Part shown: in pieces, positions 46,932 to 56,221 of the stretch
Numbering within the stretch: the first letter of the stretch is position 1
How the letters are laid out: every line of letters starts with the position of its first letter
NCBI GenBank assembly: GCA_028335825.1
Contig: JAIOKI010000002.1
Coordinates: 124,001-188,000 of the forward strand
Direction: 5' to 3'
Origin: Nosema muscidifuracis
Lineage: Eukaryota > Microsporidia > Nosematidae
DNA length: 64,000 bases
Program-made: the position numbers and the translations under genes
Notes under the pieces: model-generated
Told to the model about the DNA's origin: nothing
The model's database searches: none
What the model saw: the letters and a program-made list of their open reading frames with translations, nothing else

Positions 46932-48890
46932 ATGCTAAACTTAATAGATAAAATATCAGAACCCGTTTACAAATGTCCATTTGATAACTGTAAAGTAAAT
47001 TATTTCAAGCTTAGCCATCTACTTCACCATATAGAAAATTCATATCATGAAGGAGTTCCAATTTTAAAGAATATGGAATGCCCAGTTTTATCTTGTAAAT
47101 TCAAGTATGAAGATGATATTTCAGTACGAAGAAAAAAGAAGATTTCTGAATTGGATAGCTTATTTTCTCATATAGAATCCAATCATCCTGATAATTATAA
47201 AGAATGTTTTACTATTGTTAATGAGATTTATAAACAAGAAAAATTTTTTAATAAATCTCCTTTAAATATTTCATCAGGGAATTTATTAATAAGCTCTGAT
47301 ATAGAAAAGATTTTTAAAAAGATTTCGTTAAGAAGTTTGATTAGTTATAACACAGAATTTGGTAAATTAATTATGAAGATGATTGATAATAACTGTCTTA
47401 TGGTAAATAATGAAGATTATTTTATTTGTAAAGTATGGGGATGTGATAAAGAGTATGAAATTAAAGGTGTTTATAAAGCACATATAACTACTCACAAACA
47501 TTCTATTAGCAAAGTTATTAACGAATGTACAGAAAAAGTTAAATTGAATTTTGATTTGATTTTACAAGAATTACGATTTTTTGATTCAGTATTTACGATT
47601 GAAGGTGTTCCTCAATATTTGAGATGCGAAAAAGATTTCTTGTACCCGATTTCATTCAAAAATGATATTCGATCCACCAAATTAACAGAAGATATTAAAG
47701 AAACTGAAAATACAAAATTTATTTCTTTAGATAATTTTAAGAATAAATATAACGAAGTAACAGATAATATTCTTCCTATAATAGAGAATATCTGGTACAA
47801 AGATAAAATTTATGAAGATACAAGTTCTAAAATATTTCCTAATTTCCGGTACTATAATTTTAAGGAGAGTATCACTTGTGGAAGAATTTTAGAAGATAAA
47901 AAATTGATATTTATAGGAACTAAGCAGAATTTCGTATCAGATATTTTAGGTCATTTTAGTTCTTCATGTTCACGTATTTATATTTTAGATTACGAATTAG
48001 TTTTACAAGATATTATAGAGTTATCTTATGGATATGCTCGTAAAATTTTAAAAAATTCTGATTTTATTCTTGTTTTATTTAGTGATGGAAAAATACGTAA
48101 ATTAAAGTATAAAAAAAAAGAAAATAATAAAAAAGACAATTACGATATTATAGATTATGAGGTAAATAACATAATAGATTTCGATATTATTAATGATGAT
48201 ACTCTTATATGTACTGATGGACAGATTTTATATAAAGTTATTGATGGTAAAATTATTTCTAAATCTGGATATTTAGATTCTTTTATAGTGTCAATTTGTA
48301 TAAGAAATCAAATAAAGAGTGAAATAACTTATACAGAAAATACAGTAGATGAAAATAATTCAGTTATACAAAATTTAAAGATGAAAACATCTAAAAACCA
48401 AATATGTTGTAATACAGTAAATGGATGTATTTATTCATTAGATACAGATTTCAATAATAGACTTCTTTTAATTAAAAATTTCTATTCACAGAAGATAATA
48501 TATTGTGATAAAGAAGATGTGATATTTTTTACTAATCATATGTATTTGAGTACTAAGATGCTTATTATAGAAGATACTTATGCTAAGACAAGGACAATAT
48601 CTGATTCTTTGTCATATTCATTTTGTAATACAAGGTATGGATTTTTATTTGGACAATTTGATGGAATACTTGCTAAGATTGGAAAAACTTCTAAGAAAAT
48701 CTTACCAAATAATTTATTTAGATTTGTTAAAAAAGGTAATTCGTTATTTATATTGGATACACTAGCTGAGATGGAATATGTTAAAGATAATGAAAATAAT
48801 AATATTATTTGTGAAGTATTTGAAGTAGAAAGATATGTTTATGTATTTTTAAGAAGTGGAGTTATATTTAGATTTTATCTTAATAAATAA
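46932..48890 (+). CDS. C2H2 zinc-finger protein with beta-propeller-like C-terminus
   Basis: 652 residues. I start at the second Met, since CAGCCCTATG precedes it. Three C2H2-like fingers: CPFDNC...HHIENSYH (about 15-40), CPVLSC with a widely spaced His pair, and CKVWGC...HITTH (about 165-190). From residue 300 on the sequence is beta-rich with WD-like blades without clear WD dipeptides. A zinc-finger plus propeller layout would fit a TFIIIC-type transcription factor subunit, but I see no specific signature. The alternative upstream Met (46878) would add 18 hydrophobic residues. Confidence 0.75.
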   Translation: MLNLIDKISEPVYKCPFDNCKVNYFKLSHLLHHIENSYHEGVPILKNMECPVLSCKFKYEDDISVRRKKKISELDSLFSHIESNHPDNYKECFTIVNEIYKQEKFFNKSPLNISSGNLLISSDIEKIFKKISLRSLISYNTEFGKLIMKMIDNNCLMVNNEDYFICKVWGCDKEYEIKGVYKAHITTHKHSISKVINECTEKVKLNFDLILQELRFFDSVFTIEGVPQYLRCEKDFLYPISFKNDIRSTKLTEDIKETENTKFISLDNFKNKYNEVTDNILPIIENIWYKDKIYEDTSSKIFPNFRYYNFKESITCGRILEDKKLIFIGTKQNFVSDILGHFSSSCSRIYILDYELVLQDIIELSYGYARKILKNSDFILVLFSDGKIRKLKYKKKENNKKDNYDIIDYEVNNIIDFDIINDDTLICTDGQILYKVIDGKIISKSGYLDSFIVSICIRNQIKSEITYTENTVDENNSVIQNLKMKTSKNQICCNTVNGCIYSLDTDFNNRLLLIKNFYSQKIIYCDKEDVIFFTNHMYLSTKMLIIEDTYAKTRTISDSLSYSFCNTRYGFLFGQFDGILAKIGKTSKKILPNNLFRFVKKGNSLFILDTLAEMEYVKDNENNNIICEVFEVERYVYVFLRSGVIFRFYLNK

Positions 48891-49102
48891 ACTAATTTAT
48901 ATTAAAAAAATAGTTAAAATAATGCTTTTAAGATTTTTAAAATTAACCAGAAAATTTATCATAATAAATATAAAATTCTGAATTTTAATTAATAGATTAT
49001 TTAATTTATTTATATTAAAATTATAAGTTACTATAATAAATATTTTTGTATTAAAAAAATATCTAATCATAATAAATTCTCTATGTTAAAAATTAATAAA
49101 AA

Positions 49103-49174
49103 TAGCACAGGATGGGATCGAACCATCGACCTTCGGGTTATGAGCCCAACGCGCTACCTCTGCGCCACCGTGCT
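49103..49174 (-). tRNA. tRNA-Met (anticodon CAU), probably the initiator
   Basis: 72 nt on the minus strand: acceptor AGCACGG/CTGTGCT, D arm GCGC...GCGC, anticodon stem TTGGG/CCCGA with loop CTCATAA, T arm GATGG TTCGATC CCATC, discriminator A. The A1-U72 pair and GGG/CCC anticodon-stem pairs are initiator features; the T loop has T54 and C60 instead of A54/A60. A T5 run follows as terminator. Confidence 0.9.
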
Positions 49175-49243
49175 TAAAGAAGGTATATGTAGATTATATA
49201 AAATAACCAATAACATTTTGTTTTCATTTAGGGTCGCCCATAT

Positions 49244-49507
49244 ATGTCAAACTTATTGAAAAAGATATCTAATACTGATATTAACATTAACATTCGAATA
49301 CTTAAAGCACTTGCTCAAAACAAACCATTCGGAATATTCAAACATTTTATTATGATACAAGTACTTAGAAATCTTAAACAACCTAATGTTATATCAGCAG
49401 ATGATATATGGAATTTTCTTTATGAAAGATACGATGAAAATAAATTGAATGAAAATGCTAAATTAAAATATAATCTCACAGATAAGACATACTACGATTT
49501 AGATTGA
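49244..49507 (+). CDS. EAF7: NuA4 subunit Eaf7/MRGBP
   Basis: 87 residues, a minimal form. The core IRILKALAQNKPFGIFKHF with VLRNLKQPNVISADDIWNFL and YERYDENKLNEN matches the Eaf7/MRGBP domain (HKPVGVNRHF...IWDHLSTMYDMxALxE). It links Eaf3 to the NuA4 histone acetyltransferase. The start follows GTCGCCCATATATG. The last 34 codons including the TGA are repeated three more times downstream (see 49406-49820). Confidence 0.78.
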   Translation: MSNLLKKISNTDININIRILKALAQNKPFGIFKHFIMIQVLRNLKQPNVISADDIWNFLYERYDENKLNENAKLKYNLTDKTYYDLD

Positions 49508-49820
49508 AATATGGAATTTTCTTTATGAAAGATACGATGAGAATAAATTGAATGAAAATGCCAAATTAAAATATAATCTCACAGATAAGACATACTACGA
49601 TTTAGATTGATATATGGAATTTTCTTTATGAAAGATACGATGAGAATAAATTGAATGAAAATGCCAAATTAAAATATAATCTCACAGATAAGACATACTA
49701 CGATTTAGATTGATATATGGAATTTTCTTTATGAAAGATACGATGAGAATAAATTGAATGAAAGTGCCAAATTAAAATATAATCTCACAGATAAGACATA
49801 CTACGATTTAGATTGATATA
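49406..49820 (+). repeat. four exact-period 103-bp tandem copies of the EAF7 3' end
   Basis: Units begin ATATGGAATTTTCTTTATG at 49406, 49509, 49612 and 49715. The first unit is the gene's last coding part; each later unit repeats it through the stop codon. Units 2-4 share two differences from unit 1 (GATGAGAAT for GATGAAAAT, GCCAAA for GCTAAA). Unit 4 adds one (GAAAGTGCC). Confidence 0.97.
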
Positions 49821-49896
49821 TAGAAATATATATAACAAGTTACTATAAAATAAGATAATAATATTTATATTATAAATTATTTTTTACCCTTTGTTT

Positions 49897-50838
49897 ATGA
49901 ACAACAAAACAAGAAGCATTTTATTTCATACAGCTGGTATTTACACATTTTTTCTTCTTTACAGCTATTATCAAGAAAAGATTACTACGTCTTTATATGA
50001 AGGAGTAAAATATACTTCAGTACTCTTTCCTATTTACTTACATAGTCTTGGAGGAATTTTTGCTAGTGAAGCATTTTTGTATATAAAGAAGGAAAAAAGA
50101 TATCTTCAGAATACTAGTCTTCTCTATAGATATATCTTTCTTTCCATTCTTAGTCTTATTTCAGCTCAGTTTTGGAATTTCTCTCTTAAATTTCTTACTT
50201 ATCCTACTATAGTGATATCTAAATCTTGTAAATTGTTAAGCATTGCTCTAATGAATTTTATGATATACCGTACTAAACTAAGTACCAGAAAATATTTTAC
50301 ACTTCTTCTTACTACATTCTCTGTTTTTTTATTTGCATTAGGAGATTCTTCTAAAAAAGGATCATCTTCTTTTGGTATAACAGGATTATTTCTTCTTATA
50401 ATTAATTTAGCAGTAGATGGATTTTCTAATGTAGTACAGGATAAAATATTTAAGGAGTTTAAAGTATCTTCTCTTAATATGATGTATTACTTAAATTTAA
50501 TAAGATTTATTGTATCAATGATTCTTTTAATTATGACTCAAAATATGAAATATTCATTAACTTTTATGTATAGGAATCCTACACTAGCTATTGATCTAGG
50601 CCTATTCACCCTTTTTAATGTACTAGGTCAGATTTTTATATATTCTATGATAGAAAAACATGGTACTATGATATTAAGTACAGTAAATATTACTAGAAAA
50701 ATGTTATCCATTTTAATATCTTTTATTATATTTGGTCATTCTTTATCTTTTATTCAAGGTGTATCCATTATAGGTGTAATGCTATCAATAAGTTTAGAAT
50801 TTAAAAGTAATGAAGATAAAAAAATTAAGGAAAAATAA
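49897..50838 (+). CDS. HUT1: ER nucleotide-sugar/nucleotide transporter, HUT1/SLC35B1 type
   Basis: 313 residues, about ten membrane spans. HUT1/SLC35B1 landmarks: AGIYTFFLLYSYYQEKIT, FLTYPTIVISKSCKLLSIAL, LAVDGFSNVVQDKIF, LGQIFIYSMIEKHGTMILS and NITRKMLSI. The C-terminus KIKEK is a KxKxx ER-retrieval signal. Family members are reported to move UDP-galactose/glucose, and SLC35B1 ADP/ATP, across the ER membrane; the substrate here is open. The ATG at 49897 follows TTACCCTTTGTTTATG; the frame above it has only a TTG. Confidence 0.88.
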   Translation: MNNKTRSILFHTAGIYTFFLLYSYYQEKITTSLYEGVKYTSVLFPIYLHSLGGIFASEAFLYIKKEKRYLQNTSLLYRYIFLSILSLISAQFWNFSLKFLTYPTIVISKSCKLLSIALMNFMIYRTKLSTRKYFTLLLTTFSVFLFALGDSSKKGSSSFGITGLFLLIINLAVDGFSNVVQDKIFKEFKVSSLNMMYYLNLIRFIVSMILLIMTQNMKYSLTFMYRNPTLAIDLGLFTLFNVLGQIFIYSMIEKHGTMILSTVNITRKMLSILISFIIFGHSLSFIQGVSIIGVMLSISLEFKSNEDKKIKEK

Positions 50839-50852
50839 ATTATGGTAACATT

Positions 50853-51674
50853 TTAATCTAAAATTGATATTTCATTTTCCATTCTATTCTTTTTCAAATC
50901 ATTGAGATTTATTGTAGTCTTAATTAATTCACAAAGATAAACTGATGATAAATTCTTTTCAAGAGTCCTTGACAATTTAGGAATTGAATTGAGAATATCT
51001 TGTAACAAATTAATAATTTCATGATTATATTCTAATTCTCCATCAATAATACTTTTTATATAATTTTGTATATTAGAAATACAATTACGATAAACCTTCA
51101 TTGATTCTCTAATTATACTTACATTATCCTTAAGACTTCCTGTACATTCTTCCCTGACTTCTCTAATAAGATGTTCTACACCAACTTCTTCTGCTTCTTC
51201 AGCTTCAATCTTTCCATTTACATGTACAAATTCCTTCTGTTTATTTAATTTAAAAATCTGTACAGGTAAATCATAATCATTAGAATGAATATTTATAATA
51301 ACAAGATAAGGATCATTAATTATTTTTAACATTGATTTAGTAATTTCTATATCATTCTGACACATTTTTGGTCCAGTATGATACCATCCAATAATTTCTT
51401 CTTTAGAATTAACCTTATGAAATAATTCGAACATATTTTGTAAATATGAAGTATCGTAAAACCAACCTTTATCATCTTCTTCAAAAGGTATAGCAAAGCT
51501 ATTAGTAACATGAATATCTTCATCACGTTGTCCTAAAAGTATTCCCATTACTCTTTTAGTACCCATTCTCTTATAATGGTCTACTGCTGATAATAATACT
51601 AAAGGATGAACTACTACAGAATTATCTAGCACTTTTACAGGGTTATCTAATATTTTCATAGATTTATTCATCAT
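50853..51674 (-). CDS. RPN8: 26S proteasome lid subunit Rpn8
   Basis: 273 residues from ATG 51674 (after TTACCCTTTAAAATG). The MPN domain starts VVVHPLVLLSAVDHYKRMG and contains GWYHTGPKMCQNDIEI, where the JAMM His-x-His is H-T-G, so it is catalytically inactive as in all Rpn8 proteins. It pairs with the deubiquitinase Rpn11 in the lid. The C-terminal helices (NLLQDILNSIPKL) are present. It is convergent with HUT1, 14 bp apart. Confidence 0.93.
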   Translation of the reverse strand: MMNKSMKILDNPVKVLDNSVVVHPLVLLSAVDHYKRMGTKRVMGILLGQRDEDIHVTNSFAIPFEEDDKGWFYDTSYLQNMFELFHKVNSKEEIIGWYHTGPKMCQNDIEITKSMLKIINDPYLVIINIHSNDYDLPVQIFKLNKQKEFVHVNGKIEAEEAEEVGVEHLIREVREECTGSLKDNVSIIRESMKVYRNCISNIQNYIKSIIDGELEYNHEIINLLQDILNSIPKLSRTLEKNLSSVYLCELIKTTINLNDLKKNRMENEISILD

Positions 51675-51734
51675 TTTAAAGGGTAAAAAAATTCTAATGT
51701 TTTGACTATACAAAATATTCAATCTTATTATCAA

Positions 51735-52010
51735 AGTTAAATATTTATAGAATTTTAACCTTACATAAATCTATTATATTAAAAATTACTGTATAAATCA
51801 TAATATATTAAAAATTACTGTACAATTTTATTATATAAATCTACTATATAAAAATCATAATATATTAAAAACTACTGTATAAATCATAATAAATAAATAT
51901 ATTATATTAAAAATTACTACTTAAATCATAATAAATAAATCTATTATATTAACCTACTATATAATCATAATAAATAAATCCACTATATCATTTTAGATAA
52001 ATCTTATTTT
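51735..52010. repeat. AT repeat with CTGTATAAATCATAATATATT core
   Basis: Seven to eight degenerate copies of AAATCATAATATATTAAAAATTACTGT and AATCATAATAAATAAATCTATT lie between the RPN8 start and the GPI1 stop. Confidence 0.7.
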
Positions 52011-52047
52011 TGATAATATAAACATGAATCTTAATTTAAGAAAATTC

Positions 52048-53001
52048 TTACCATTGAATATTTCTTATGTATTTTTTAATAATACATAATTTAATCCAGA
52101 AATTAATTTTTTTAACTTGGTTATCTTTAACATCATAAAAATAAAATCTATTAAAATCATACAACATCATAAAAATTAATTCTTCTAAAAAATTAATAAA
52201 TACAAAAACTACATACAATATTAAATAAAAGATATAGTAACATATTATATTAACATAAGTTAGAAGGAATATACTAAAAAGTAATACACTCATAATAATC
52301 TGATCAATGCTTAATTTTACTTTATCAAATCTTTTCTTAACTTTGTTGTATGTTCTATTTCTAAATAATTCTAGTATCTCCATTAAAGTACTAAAAATAT
52401 AAGCATGTATTTCGAAAATGAAATTTATGCTAATTTGTATAAAAATCTTATCAAAATCAATAACTAAAGACAAAAAATACAAATATTTGTCAATAAATAT
52501 CTGACCATATACCATCATTTGAAATACTACACCAAGATTCTCTTTTATAACTGTGTTCTGCTTGATTCCCATAGGCTGATCTTTTATATATTGAATGGCT
52601 ATGCTAGGTATATTTATAAAGAAAATGTTAAGAATATCTTTAAGAAGATATTTTAGTCCTAATATAAATATTTTGATCAAGATAAATTTTTTAAGTGATT
52701 TCGATTTTTTATGGAAATTTATCTTCTTGTGATTATCTAAGAAATCGTTTATGCTGATTTTATTTTCAAAAATTATTTTAAGTTTGACGTGTTCATTGAA
52801 CAAATATTTGGATACACAATCATAAATCTTAGAATCTATAATTGTACCTTGAAAAATAATACCATGTATTTTAACAGATGTATCTGATATTTCAATATTT
52901 ACATTACCATAAGGAGAGCTATAATAAATTAGAGTTTCATTATAGGAAAATTCTTTATATTTTTCAAATTGACCTTTTATAATTTCTATACTTTTTATCA
53001 T
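52048..53001 (-). CDS. GPI1: GPI-GlcNAc transferase subunit Gpi1/PIG-Q
   Basis: 317 residues. The conserved Gpi1 block is near residues 220-280: NKVKKRFDKVKLSIDQIIMS, then a run of membrane helices with LLFSIFLLTYVNIICYYIFY (family LDQLLIGTLLFTxxxFLxPT...YYLxFTLL). The first 100 residues are soluble and unassigned. It stabilises the GlcNAc-PI synthesis complex together with Gpi2 (41860). The start follows ACACCCCTAAATG. Confidence 0.72.
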   Translation of the reverse strand: MIKSIEIIKGQFEKYKEFSYNETLIYYSSPYGNVNIEISDTSVKIHGIIFQGTIIDSKIYDCVSKYLFNEHVKLKIIFENKISINDFLDNHKKINFHKKSKSLKKFILIKIFILGLKYLLKDILNIFFINIPSIAIQYIKDQPMGIKQNTVIKENLGVVFQMMVYGQIFIDKYLYFLSLVIDFDKIFIQISINFIFEIHAYIFSTLMEILELFRNRTYNKVKKRFDKVKLSIDQIIMSVLLFSIFLLTYVNIICYYIFYLILYVVFVFINFLEELIFMMLYDFNRFYFYDVKDNQVKKINFWIKLCIIKKYIRNIQW

Positions 53002-53029
53002 TTAGGGGTGTAAATTCATTTACATATGA

Positions 53030-53290
53030 TTTATGATAATAAGCTTACATAAAAAGATAATTAAAATATCATAAATTAAAATATCTTACATGAAAATATA
53101 ATTAAATATAAATTATAATAAGATTACATAAAATGATAATTAAAATATCATAAATTAAACTTATAATAAGATTACATAAAAATATAATTATTATAAATTA
53201 AAATTATTAAGATCTTACATTAAAATATAATTATTATAAATTAAATCTATAATAAGCTTACATAAAAAGATAATTAAAAATATTAAGAAA
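53030..53290. repeat. AT repeat with AAGCTTACATAAAAAGATAATT core
   Basis: Five to six copies of AATAAGCTTACATAAAAAGATAATTAAAATATCATAAATTAAA-type sequence (unit about 40-60 bp; the core is shown piecewise) precede the tRNA-Val gene. Confidence 0.7.
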
Positions 53291-53331
53291 CTAGATAAAA
53301 AATTATTAAAATCTTTTATTATAAAAATATT

Positions 53332-53404
53332 TGCTCTTGTCCGGGTTCGAACCGGAGACCTCATCCGTGTAAAGGATGCGTGATAACCACTACACTACAA
53401 GAGC
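53332..53404 (-). tRNA. tRNA-Val (anticodon UAC)
   Basis: 73 nt on the minus strand: acceptor GCTCTTG/CAAGAGC, D arm with GTGTAGTGGTTATCAC, anticodon stem CATCC/GGATG with loop TTTACAC (anticodon TAC), T stem CCGG/CCGG around TTCGAAC, discriminator A. No intron. A T5 run follows as terminator. Confidence 0.93.
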
Positions 53405-53558
53405 TTGAAAATTACAAATCAGTAATACTCGTAACTCTTAATATTAAAATAAACGTTTAGTAGACTATAAATAAACAAATAAATACTTAAATTTATATTT
53501 TTAAATCATAAAATTTATTATCTTGATATTTATTTTATTTAAATTTTTATGCCCTCAG

Positions 53559-54413
53559 ATGCTCTCATTTAAAGAAAAAATTGAGCTGGTTAAAAATTTG
53601 AATAATGAAAAATTTGACTTATCAAACTTAGACAATTATTTGGAGTATCTCAATAATAAATCTTTAGTCAATATATTACTTAAGAAAATAATTCAATCCC
53701 TAATAGATTTGGATGTAGATATAATTTCTATATATGATTCAATATCTGAAGAAGATTGGTCTGATATAGTAACAGAATATGAGACTCCTATAGAAAAGCC
53801 TTTGTATGGTGTTATACGAGATAAAATTAGAACATTTGTATCAGCATATAAGAAGATAGATGAAATTATTTTAAATATCAATGTTAATGTTTTATTAGAA
53901 TGTCTTAGTAAAATTCCCTTGAATAAAACAGGGAGTGTTCAATTTTTATTCTTTAGACTTGGATGTGTTAAAACTAGACCTGTTTTATGTTTTTTATTTG
54001 AGAATCTTAAAAATAATCCTATAATTTACATTCCATATTTTACTTCTTTTGTTACGAGATGTGACATAGATTCTCATAATGCGATACTTGCTTATATAAA
54101 ATATTGTGAAGAACTTAAAGTAAATAATGGACTGAAATATATTCTTGCTACTCAAGGGTTGATGTATATTTGTTGTTTTAAACCTGATTATATAAATTTA
54201 TCTAAGAATGTATGTGATCAAGTATTTTCTAATAATATTTATATGTATATGAATCCTATGGTAGTAGAAACATTTTGTTCTTTTTCATCTTATAAAATCA
54301 AATGTTTTAAGAGTTTTGACAATTTCTCGTTATATTACTTCCCATTTGATAAATCTATTTTTGAAAAGATTCATGATCTTTATGAGGATAATTATATTGA
54401 ATTTCAGAAATAA
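53559..54413 (+). CDS. RRN3: RNA polymerase I initiation factor Rrn3-like
   Basis: 284 residues from the ATG after GCCCTCAGATG. The clearest Rrn3 signature is YILATQGLMYICCFKPDYIN followed by NPMVVETFCSFSS (family CQxxFYIFCFR...LNPLKxxxPxVVxEF). Upstream the helical repeats (SLVNILLKKIIQSLIDLDVD and the following EDW acidic stretch) fit the HEAT-like Rrn3 fold. Rrn3 bridges Pol I to the core factor at rDNA promoters. It is about half the usual length. Confidence 0.6.
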   Translation: MLSFKEKIELVKNLNNEKFDLSNLDNYLEYLNNKSLVNILLKKIIQSLIDLDVDIISIYDSISEEDWSDIVTEYETPIEKPLYGVIRDKIRTFVSAYKKIDEIILNINVNVLLECLSKIPLNKTGSVQFLFFRLGCVKTRPVLCFLFENLKNNPIIYIPYFTSFVTRCDIDSHNAILAYIKYCEELKVNNGLKYILATQGLMYICCFKPDYINLSKNVCDQVFSNNIYMYMNPMVVETFCSFSSYKIKCFKSFDNFSLYYFPFDKSIFEKIHDLYEDNYIEFQK

Positions 54414-54502
54414 AAATAAATTATTGAATTTTATTTTTTAGTATTTAATTGGATTTTGTTATATTATAAATTTTGTTTGTGTTCTAAGCCAACCCCTTGA
54501 TT

Positions 54503-54694
54503 ATGATAAGATATTTGTTTAATGATGATACTATACCTTTTTTTTATACAATACTAGATTTACTTATATGGGGAATTACTAATTATCCTTTAATATATGG
54601 AATATTCCTTCTGTTTTTTACCTGTTTAGAATTTTCTATTAAAGTATATAAAAGAAAAATTCATTTAACGAATCAACAAGAAATTGAATGTTAA
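54503..54694 (+). CDS. hypothetical 63-residue membrane protein
   Basis: AACCCCTTGATTATG precedes the ATG at 54503. One or two hydrophobic segments (about 12-46) are followed by a basic cytosolic tail (KVYKRKIHLTNQQEIEC). Size and layout fit a small ER subunit of a larger enzyme, but no family is recognised. Confidence 0.55.
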   Translation: MIRYLFNDDTIPFFYTILDLLIWGITNYPLIYGIFLLFFTCLEFSIKVYKRKIHLTNQQEIEC

Positions 54695-54729
54695 ACAAAA
54701 AAAATATAGAACGAATGTTAAATAATAAA

Positions 54730-55010
54730 ACTAAATTATTTTAAAATACAAGAACTTATTTTAAATATAAGCCATTTATATTTTAAGCACAAACACTTAT
54801 TTTTTATAAATATAAGTTATTTCTCAACAAACCATTTATTTTTTCACATAAAAGTCATTTTTCGACAAATACAATTCATTTTTAACAAATACAAGTCATT
54901 TCTCAACAGATCACTTTTCTTAACGAACCACTTATTTTTTATAAATACAAGTCATTTCTCAACAAACCACTTTTTCTTAACGAACCATTTATTTTTTTCA
55001 AATCACTAAT
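54730..55010. repeat. repeat with ACAAGTCATTTCTCAACAAA core
   Basis: Six to seven copies of ATAAATACAAGTCATTTCTC, AACAAACCATTTATTTTT and TTCTTAACGAACCA alternate between the small membrane gene and uS2. Confidence 0.75.
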
Positions 55011-55095
55011 TTTTTTACAATCTATTTCTCATCCCGTTTAATAATTTTTTTTAGGATCAAAATATTTTTTTAAAAAAAATTTACCCCAACTTAAA

Positions 55096-55887
55096 ATGGC
55101 AAAACCAAAGATAACTATCCCAGAGGAGTTTGTTAAACTTATTTTGATCAGTCAGGGACATTTAGGAGGAATTAAGTCATCAAAACAAATGGAGAGATAT
55201 ATATATGGAACAAGAAAACCAGAAAACATAAAAGTTATCAATATTGAAAAAACTTGGGAAAAATTCATTTTAGCTGCTAGAATGTTCTGCAGTATTAAAT
55301 ATCCAAGTGATGTCGCAGTCGTATCTACTAAGACTTTTGGAAGAAAAGCTGTCTTGAAATTTTGTGAGGCAACTTCTGCTACCCCAATTATTGGAAGATT
55401 TATTCCTGGAACATTTTGTAACAATCAAGTTAGAAGACCATTAGAACCAAGATTATTGATAGTATCTGATCCCTTCTCTGATAAGCAAGCTTTGATTGAG
55501 AGTTCATACGTTAATTTACAGACAATAGCTTTCTGTAATACTGATAATGAGACAAATTTTGTTGATGCTGTTATCCCAATGAATAATAGATCACCATTAG
55601 CTATTTCTGCTGGATTATTCATCTTGCATAGACTTATTAGGTATATGAAGACTGGTGAGCCTTTAGATGAGAATATGAAAGAGATTGAATTATTTATCTA
55701 TAGAGATCCAGTTGAACTTGAAAGACTTGTTGAAGAACAAAAATTAATCGACAATGCTAATATTATAAACAATGATCAAGAAGAATCAGAAAATGAAGGT
55801 TTTAACAATAATAACTCTTGGAATGCTGAGAAATCTAGTGTATCTGTTGAAGCTGCTTCAGATTTCCAAAGAGCTGGTTGGAATTAA
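55096..55887 (+). CDS. RPS0: small-subunit ribosomal protein uS2 (yeast S0, RPSA)
   Basis: 263 residues. Signature blocks: [70 protein letters not shown] and [11 protein letters not shown]. The acidic tail ([10 protein letters not shown] and later [12 protein letters not shown]) keeps the eukaryotic C-terminal Trp motif. The start follows TTACCCCAACTTAAAATG. Codons here are less AT-biased than in neighbours. Confidence 0.95.
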   Translation: MAKPKITIPEEFVKLILISQGHLGGIKSSKQMERYIYGTRKPENIKVINIEKTWEKFILAARMFCSIKYPSDVAVVSTKTFGRKAVLKFCEATSATPIIGRFIPGTFCNNQVRRPLEPRLLIVSDPFSDKQALIESSYVNLQTIAFCNTDNETNFVDAVIPMNNRSPLAISAGLFILHRLIRYMKTGEPLDENMKEIELFIYRDPVELERLVEEQKLIDNANIINNDQEESENEGFNNNNSWNAEKSSVSVEAASDFQRAGWN

Positions 55888-55929
55888 ATTTTAATTTATC
55901 TAAAGAGAATTTTTAATTTTTTAAAAAAT

Positions 55930-56095
55930 GAATTTTTCACTTGTTTATTTGTAGAGTACTGGATTTTATAAATATATATAAATTTTCACTTGTTTATTTG
56001 TAGAGTACTGGATTTTATAAATATATATAAATTTTTACTTGTTTATTTGTAGAGTACTGGATTTTCTACTTATTTATAAATTTTCACTTGTTTAT
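55930..56095. repeat. 49-bp tandem repeat, about 3.5 units
   Basis: CACTTGTTTATTTGTAGAGT, ACTGGATTTTATAAATATAT repeats at 55938, 55987 and 56036 with exact 49-bp spacing, then a partial unit. Nearly identical units indicate a recent expansion just downstream of uS2. Confidence 0.92.
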
Positions 56096-56221
56096 AAACA
56101 TTATAGAAAATTAAACCTTCTGAAATTTTCTCAATCTTTAATCACCTCTGTGAAATTTAAGATAAAAAAATCTACATAATTAATTTGCATAAACTAAAAT
56201 TTATATAAAAACCCCTTTTAC

